Positions 57,888 through 64,000 of a stretch of DNA of 64,000 nucleotides are shown one piece after another (the stretch's first letter is position 1; each line of letters starts with the position of its first letter). A program made the position numbers and the translations under genes. Source of the stretch: Lonicera japonica (Eukaryota > Streptophyta > Magnoliopsida > Dipsacales > Caprifoliaceae); NCBI GenBank assembly GCA_021464415.1, contig CM038466.1:52764550-52828549 (forward strand). The letters are read 5' to 3'. Under the pieces are notes generated by a model that was given only the letters and a program-made list of their open reading frames with translations, was not told where the DNA came from and did not search any database.

Positions 57888-60542
57888 TTGTGTCCTCAGT
57901 TTAATAAGGTGTCCTCATTAGATTGTGAGTCGTGTCAATTTGCCAAACATCACCGTAGTAGTCTTAGTCCGAGAGTCAATAAGAGAGCAAGTGCTCCGTT
58001 TGAATTAGTTCACTCTGATGTTTGGGGTCCATGTCCTGTTATGTCAAAAACTGGGTTCAAGTATTTTGTTACTTTTGTTGATGATTATTCTCGTACAACT
58101 TGGTTATATTTAATGAAAAGTCGTTCTGAATTGTTTTCTCATTTTTGTGCGTTTTGTGCTGAAATTAAAACTCAATTTGCTACTTCTGTCCATATATTAC
58201 GCAGTGATAATGCCAAAGAGTATTTATCTTCATCTTTTCAGATTTACATGATTCAGAATGGTATCCTTCATCAAACTTCTTGTGTTGATACTCCATCCCA
58301 AAATGGAGTGGCAGAACGGAAGAACCGACATCTTCTTGAAACTGCAAGAGCCCTATTATTCCAAATGAATGTTCCAAAACCATTTTGGGCTGATGCAGTT
58401 TCCACAGCATGCTTTCTCATTAATCGAATGCCCTTATCTGTTCTTCGTGGTGAGACTCCTTATAGTGTTCTCTTCCCAAATAAATCATTGTTTCCTATTG
58501 AACCCAGAATATTTGGTAGTATTTGCTTTATTCGAGATGTCCGTCCACAGGTTACTAAGTTAGATCCCAAGTCTTTGAAGTGTGTTTTTCTTGGGTATTC
58601 TCGTCTTCAGAAAGGATACAGATGTTATTGCCCTAGTTTGAATAAGTACCTTGTGTCAGCTGATGTTACCTTCATGGAAGAAACACCATTTTTTCCTTCT
58701 TCCACTTCCAAAAGTCAGGGGGAGGATGATGATTTGTTAATATATACGATCACGTTCCCTGAACCCGTTGCTGAACAAGCACCAGTCAGACCTCCCATCC
58801 ATCAAGTCTACTCCAGACGCCGGCCTGCTGATTCATGTCCTCCACCAACTTCTTCTCCATCATCAGATTCCGTGACGAGTGATGATCTTCCTATTGCTTT
58901 ACGCAAAGGTAAACGCCAGTGTACTTATCCTGTTTCATCTTGTGTCTCTTATGATCACCTATCACATTCATCTTGTTCATTCATTGCATCTCTTGATTCT
59001 ATATCTGTTCCTAAAACTGTTAATGAGGCTATATCGCATCATGGATGGCGTAATGCAATGATAGAGGAAATGGATGCTTTAGACAAGAATGGTACATGGG
59101 ACTTGGTCACTTTACCTGCGGGAAAACAGGCTATCGGATGCAAATGGGTGTTTACCGTCAAGGTCAATCCTGATGGGTCTGTTGCTCGTTTAAAAGCCCG
59201 CCTCGTTGCTAAGGGTTATGCTCAGACATATGGCGTTGATTATTCTGATACTTTCTCTCTTGTTGCTAAATTAACATCTGTCAGGCTATTTATATCTTTG
59301 GCAGCTACTCATCATTGGCCTCTGCATCAGCTAGATATAAAGAATGCTTTTCTTCATGGTGATCTTCAGGAGGAGGTCTATATGGAGCAACCTCCTGGGT
59401 TTGTTGCTCAGGGGGAGTATGGGAAAGTCTGTTATCTTCGTAAATCTTTGTATGGCTTGAAACAAAGTCCTCGTGCTTGGTTTGGAAAATTTAGTCAGGC
59501 TATTGAGACGTTTGGCATGGCGAAAAGTAAGTCTGACCACTCTGTGTTCTACAAACAATCTGAAGCAGGCATCATTTTGTTGGTTGTATATGTAGATGAC
59601 ATTGTCATTACTGGGAGTGATACTATGGGAATCTCTTCTCTTAAGTCCTTCCTTCATGCTCAGTTTCATACAAAGGACTTAGGGATGCTAAAATACTTTT
59701 TGGGTGTCGAAGTCACAAGGAGTAAAAAGGGTATTTTTCTATCTCAGAGGAAATATGTTCTTGACTTATTAGCTGAGACAGGGAAATTGGGAGCAAAGCC
59801 GTGTAGTACTCCGATGATTCCTAATGTACAATTGACAAAAGATGGTCAACTATTTGAGGATCCTGAGAAATATAGAAGATTGGTGGGGAAGTTGAACTAT
59901 CTTACAGTGACTCGCTCGGATATTGCGTATTCTGTCAGTGTGGCGAGCCAGTTTATGTCGTCTCCAACAATTCATCATTGGGAAGTGTTAGAACAAATTT
60001 TGTGTTACCTGAAGGGAGCACCTGGACGTGGTATCTTATACGCCAATCATGGACACACTCGTATTGAAGGTTTTTCAGATGTAGATTGGGCAGGTTCCAA
60101 GGTGGATAGACGGTCCACATCAGGCTATTGTATCTTTGTTGGCGGAAATTTGGTTTCGTGGAAAAGTAAAAAGCAAAATGTTGTATCACGATCTAGTGCA
60201 GAATCAGAGTATAGAGCTATGGCCCAGTCTGTGTGTGAAATAATGTGGATATGTCAGCTCTTAAATGAAGTAGGGATTAAGACTTCGGTACCGGCTAAAT
60301 TGTGGTGTGATAATCAAGCTGCCATACATATTGCGTCTAATCCTGTGTTTCATGAACGAACGAAACATATTGAACTCGATTGCCATTTTGTCCGCGAAAA
60401 GATCCAGCAAGGCTTAATTTCCACAGAATATGTGAAGAGTGGAGATCAATTGGGTGATCTCTTCACGAAAGCCTTAAACGGGGTTCGGGTTGATTATCTT
60501 TGTAACAAGCTGGGCATGATCAATATCTATGCTCCAGCTTGA
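57888..60542 (+). CDS. Copia-2 pol: integrase, reverse transcriptase, RNase H (open frame)
   Basis: The 884-codon open frame runs to TGA just before the polypurine tract. The real polyprotein frame is continuous upstream to the TGA at 57759, so the listed start is only the first usable codon and not a true initiation site. The integrase HHCC begins upstream (HCRLGHP) and continues as CESC. The DDE core has TFVDDYSR, LRSDNAKEY and GVAERKNRH. The reverse transcriptase has KARLVAKGYAQTYGVDYSDT, YGLKQSPRAW and an intact YVDDIVITGSD. RNase H has DVDWAGS (usually DADWAGS), AESEYRAMAQ and WCDNQAAIHI. Catalytic residues are kept, but SLVAKL (usually SPVAKL) and ILCYLKG (usually ILRYLKG) look like C-to-T changes. 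Without readthrough of the two upstream stops it would not be made. Confidence 0.88.
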   Translation: MCPQFNKVSSLDCESCQFAKHHRSSLSPRVNKRASAPFELVHSDVWGPCPVMSKTGFKYFVTFVDDYSRTTWLYLMKSRSELFSHFCAFCAEIKTQFATSVHILRSDNAKEYLSSSFQIYMIQNGILHQTSCVDTPSQNGVAERKNRHLLETARALLFQMNVPKPFWADAVSTACFLINRMPLSVLRGETPYSVLFPNKSLFPIEPRIFGSICFIRDVRPQVTKLDPKSLKCVFLGYSRLQKGYRCYCPSLNKYLVSADVTFMEETPFFPSSTSKSQGEDDDLLIYTITFPEPVAEQAPVRPPIHQVYSRRRPADSCPPPTSSPSSDSVTSDDLPIALRKGKRQCTYPVSSCVSYDHLSHSSCSFIASLDSISVPKTVNEAISHHGWRNAMIEEMDALDKNGTWDLVTLPAGKQAIGCKWVFTVKVNPDGSVARLKARLVAKGYAQTYGVDYSDTFSLVAKLTSVRLFISLAATHHWPLHQLDIKNAFLHGDLQEEVYMEQPPGFVAQGEYGKVCYLRKSLYGLKQSPRAWFGKFSQAIETFGMAKSKSDHSVFYKQSEAGIILLVVYVDDIVITGSDTMGISSLKSFLHAQFHTKDLGMLKYFLGVEVTRSKKGIFLSQRKYVLDLLAETGKLGAKPCSTPMIPNVQLTKDGQLFEDPEKYRRLVGKLNYLTVTRSDIAYSVSVASQFMSSPTIHHWEVLEQILCYLKGAPGRGILYANHGHTRIEGFSDVDWAGSKVDRRSTSGYCIFVGGNLVSWKSKKQNVVSRSSAESEYRAMAQSVCEIMWICQLLNEVGIKTSVPAKLWCDNQAAIHIASNPVFHERTKHIELDCHFVREKIQQGLISTEYVKSGDQLGDLFTKALNGVRVDYLCNKLGMINIYAPA

Positions 60543-60549
60543 GGGGGAG

Positions 60550-60705
60550 TGTTATAAGTTGTAAATATTGTATTAGGAAGGTAGATAATTTAGGAATCCT
60601 AATTAGTAGTAGTTTCCTTATCTGTGTAGGAGTCTCATGTATATAAGTGGGTAATCTTCTCTCTAATAATATAAAATATATTTTTTCCTCTCATCTTAGA
60701 TTACA
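60550..60705 (+). repeat. 3' LTR of copia-2
   Basis: Identical to 55633-55788 by eye. It is preceded by the purine tract and followed by AAGCC. Confidence 0.94.
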
Positions 60706-63700
60706 AAGCCAATAGAGACCAAAAGGGCAAAATGGGTGCTTAACACTTTTCAAATCGTAACATAGTTCCCGAACCCTATAGAATCCTGGTTTCATAAATA
60801 AATATGTATGGAATGGGCTTATTTGTAGCATTTCCCCTTACACAATCCCTTTTGTTTATTTTCTCGTAAAATGTACTGATGACTCTGAAGGAACCCTCCT
60901 ATATTTAGATTAAAATAGTAGGACACATGATAAGAATTATCATTATTTAAAAGTAAATGGAATAACGAAATCCTTTCCGATGTTTTAGACCCCCAACTAA
61001 AGGTTGAGACTCAGGGGCCGCATTTGCGGATTTTCACAGACACGTAGAGAACTATTTTCATCATTCTCGATATATATGTTTAAGTCATACAAGCATTCTA
61101 TTTATACCAACAACATAAAAAGTCAGCAATCACACCATGTCCACTTTATCGATTCACTTTACAAAATTTTGACTTTGTCCTTCCTCGAGTTGTAATTCTT
61201 TTATGGTCGGCGCTAGCATATAGCTTATTTTACTCAAGTCACCAAACTTGAGGAAAAGTGCTCATGATCTTATATAGCTGCCCTGACCTCGACCCATATA
61301 GTTCTTTGCATGTGTGTGGTCAAACATGTATGTAGTTAAAGTCACTAATCCATTTTCCTAAAATAGATAAAAGATAGAACAAGCCCCGCCAAAAAAATGG
61401 GGTTGACACGTCTATCAATGATCTAAGAAATCAATACAATGAGTCCAGGGATTAAATTACAATAGGGGAAGGTGTTAAGCACTTATCTTGCCCCTTTTGA
61501 GTCTCCTTGTCTCGTATGTTTGCTTCTAAATGGATGCTTGTGCGGAAAATGTGCGCCTAAATGTGACGTGACTCTTTATTTCAGCCAGAAGCGTTCAATA
61601 AGAATATTTTGGTCATTTTGTGTGCTAATATGTCAATTTGTATGAAAATGCCCGTGAAGATTACATTTTAGCCCTCTAAGCTTATGACCTTTTTATTTTA
61701 ACCCTTAAACTTTTGGAATTTGTAATTTAATCCCTTAAAAAATTAAACATGTCAACGAGTTGGTTCGTATCGGTTTCATGTCGAGTCTTAATGAATTTGT
61801 GTAAATTTTGCTACCACCTGAACATGACCTGATAAGCTATAGGGTGAGTTTTTCTTATTCGTGTACGACTCGATTTGTTATTGTATGTTATGACATAACT
61901 CACTAGTACACACTAAAGAGATAATTATTTAAAATATATATGTATGATTTCCATTAGAATAAGGCGAGTGAATAACTAAAATTACTAAAAATAAAGGATA
62001 AACATATATATATACACTAAAATATGTACAAATCATTTCTTATTTTAATAAATATTAGTTTTATTAAAAAATGAACGGTCTAATGGATGACTCAAATTCA
62101 TTAAGAGTAAACTTGTAACCGATTTGTTATCATTTCGTGTCAAATAAGTGGACCTGTAACTAATTTATTATCATTTCATGTCAAACAGGGAAACTTGATA
62201 ACCACTCAAATTCATTAAGAGTCAACCCTTAAACTTTATGAACAAGTCTTGTATAGAGCCAAACTAAGGTCTTTGATTAGGCTATACTCCCCAATTCTCC
62301 AGTATTAAGGTTTTTGGCCTTTTCTAAGAAAAATTGGTCACTAAATACATGTTTGTATATAAAACCCTTATTTATATATATACATATAAATATACAAATT
62401 TTATAGTTCAAGTGAAAGTCCTTGTTGATGAACGGAGTCGAGGCAATGATTTCATCCGTCTTCGTACCTTTTGTACAAATAGAAACTAAACAATATAAAT
62501 TTCTAAAATATATGTTTATGAATTTATGTGCCAAAATAGACAATTCCAGTAATGGTATTGTCTCAAAACTGTGTATTTCTTAAATTTTTTTCCGAACCAT
62601 ATGTTATCAAAAAAATTTCAGAATACTATTTTGCCTTTTAAATATGTTAAATTAGTTTAGAAAATTCTAAAACTTCATATTCCAATGTAAAATTCAATTC
62701 TTAACAACTTCTGTCTCTATCCATTTTACGTTTGAGGTCGTTTAAATCCCGAAAAACGTAATTTACAGATCTGGACAGAAAATAAAACCGAGTCTCGTGT
62801 ATCACACGATCTCTTTAAAACAATTACGCCGCTTCACCGAAGTGCTTCGAGATTGCTAATCGGCGTAATCGATTTTATTTAAGCACATGATATATCAATC
62901 GAACTAGAATTGTGTGAACCACCACTGAACATGACACAAAATTTGTCTAACTTGAACATGAAGAACATACAAATTCTATGGAAACCTGGAGAGAAAACTA
63001 GTGTATGATATGTGTTTGTTGTGTGGAAGATGGAAGCTATTTATAATCATCATGTAGAGAATACTATTGGAATAATTAATTAGCCACTAATTAATTATAG
63101 TAACCTCCTCGTAAGTGGCCACTAACACCCATTAACATGGATGTTACAACATGGTCATAAGTGACTACTGACACTCATTTTCATGGATATTATAACAAAA
63201 TATTTTTGGGTGACAATTTCTCATTCACCCATTAAAAATGACATATAAAATACTCATTTTCCAATATTTTCAACCTTTCTGGCTCATTGCACTTGATTCA
63301 AACTTCAACTATTTGCTGATATTAGTGTCTTGTACACTGGGGTCTTACTTTAGGCTTTTTAAAGTCCTGGAAATGGTGGGATTATGTTTGATCTAGTGTG
63401 ATGGCGATGCATGAAATGATAAAATAAGAAATTTACAAAACTCTTATAAATGCCATAAATGTAATGGAATTGGGGGTACAGATGTTCACGTTGATCTGCA
63501 ATGCATGGAATGACAATGGAGTGTATTCCTACAATTTTAGGAATTCCCTAAGTATCATAGAAATAGATCAGTGGATGTTTAAATTAAGTGTTATACATAA
63601 AATAATTATGGATGTTCCTTCACACAAATTTTTAGGAGTCTTGGGAATTCCTAATGGATGTACCAAAGAATGGTCAGGTTTGACACACTATATATATGGT

Positions 63701-64000
63701 GGAATAGGGTCATGGAATGGGGTGTCTTCATGGTTCCTAAGCGAGGTGACTTCAAAATGATGATGGAATGAAAATGAATTGAAGTGAGTACCACTCCCAA
63801 AATACGACTCACTGGGAAAATACGAATTCGTAAAACAGAGAATACAGCTCATCACGATCTCTAGTGATTAATAATTCTAGGGCACACTAAGTTACATCAA
63901 ATGGAAAAGGTTCCCTCGTATGGTGTATTTTACAACTCACCCCGATCTCTATTGCTATCAACACTAGATTACGTTTTAAAGTCCACAAGGTCATTATGGT
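60706..64000. other. Gene-free repetitive tail of the window
   Basis: 60706-61500 continues the interrupted LTR-like host. 61745-62230 has repeated CTCAAATTCATTAAGAGT (62092 and 62207) and TTATCATTTCRTGTCAAA units, a pattern of dispersed plant repeats. 62790-63250 includes the palindrome TAATTAATTAGCCACTAATTAATTA near 63076 and repeated GTGRCYACTRACAC words. The 98-codon open frame at 63464-63760 has no recognisable domain. No gene can be supported. Confidence 0.5.

Larger units (their letters stand above)
55633..60705 (+). mobile_element. Copia-2: near-complete Ty1/copia retrotransposon with identical LTRs
   Basis: 5073 bp. The 156-bp LTRs (55633-55788, 60550-60705) have TG...CA ends and are identical by eye. 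Target copies are AAGCT and AAGCC, one mismatch. The primer binding site TGGTATCAGAGC is at 55789 and the polypurine tract TTGAGGGGGAG at 60539-60549. It carries a single gag-pol frame interrupted by two in-frame stop codons (56610, 57759). Layout and short LTRs suggest the Ale/Retrofit group, related to but distinct from copia-1. Confidence 0.94.
49512..61500 (+). mobile_element. Probable Tat/Ogre-type gypsy LTR and leader remnant, host of two later insertions
   Basis: TGTAGACACCTAATTTTTTC at 49512 matches the style of many plant Tat-lineage LTR starts. TATAAATAGG occurs at 54714-54723. Near 61455-61490 AATAGGGGAAGGTGTTAAGC resembles the conserved AATAGGGGAAGGTGTTAGGC downstream of Tat/Ogre LTRs. 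Removing the hAT and copia-2 inserts leaves about 2 kb. No gag or pol remains in the window. The family assignment rests on these short words only. Confidence 0.4.

Noticed and set aside
63464..63760. 98-codon open frame near the right edge
   Set aside because: No recognised motif, gene-poor repetitive setting and no splice context.

Overview
This is nuclear DNA from a flowering plant, most likely a eudicot. The evidence is two intron-rich plant genes with GT-AG splicing and a dense load of plant-type transposons: Ty1/copia, CACTA, hAT, Helitron, LINE, SINE and MITEs. I see no bacterial or organelle genes, tRNA, rRNA or CRISPR array.

Left half (1-32.7 kb) is gene space. The last six exons of a nucellin-like A1 aspartic protease lie on the + strand (336-2933); its 5' exons are outside the window. 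Facing it tail to tail is a complete kinesin-7 gene resembling plant KIN-7K on the - strand (32423 down to 10422). I could place 25 coding exons that join in frame to about 1146 codons. Between the two genes sits copia-1 (4249-9326), a recent Ty1/copia insertion with 178-bp LTRs differing at one base but a badly broken interior. The kinesin introns hold a 693-bp non-autonomous Helitron, tRNA-derived SINEs, LINE 3' ends (one inserted into another) and several MITEs, including three copies of one foldback family.

Right half (32.7-64 kb) is nested transposons with no host gene that I can support. An old minus-strand copia element (LTRs 32728-32907 and 45468-45650) was split by a 5.4-kb CACTA transposon (38403-43800, TSD tca). 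That CACTA element carries an exon of a KORRIGAN-type endo-1,4-beta-glucanase, so it looks like a gene-capturing element. From about 49.5 to 61.5 kb there seems to be a degraded LTR of Tat/Ogre gypsy type. It was entered by a 4.9-kb hAT element (49764-54672, perfect 8-bp TSD, pseudogenised transposase) and by copia-2 (55633-60705, identical 156-bp LTRs, polyprotein interrupted by two nonsense codons).

No new cellular system is evident. The most interesting signals are the captured glucanase exon, the two copia copies that look recently inserted yet are defective, a GC-rich inverted motif shared by their leaders, and the foldback family repeated in the kinesin introns.
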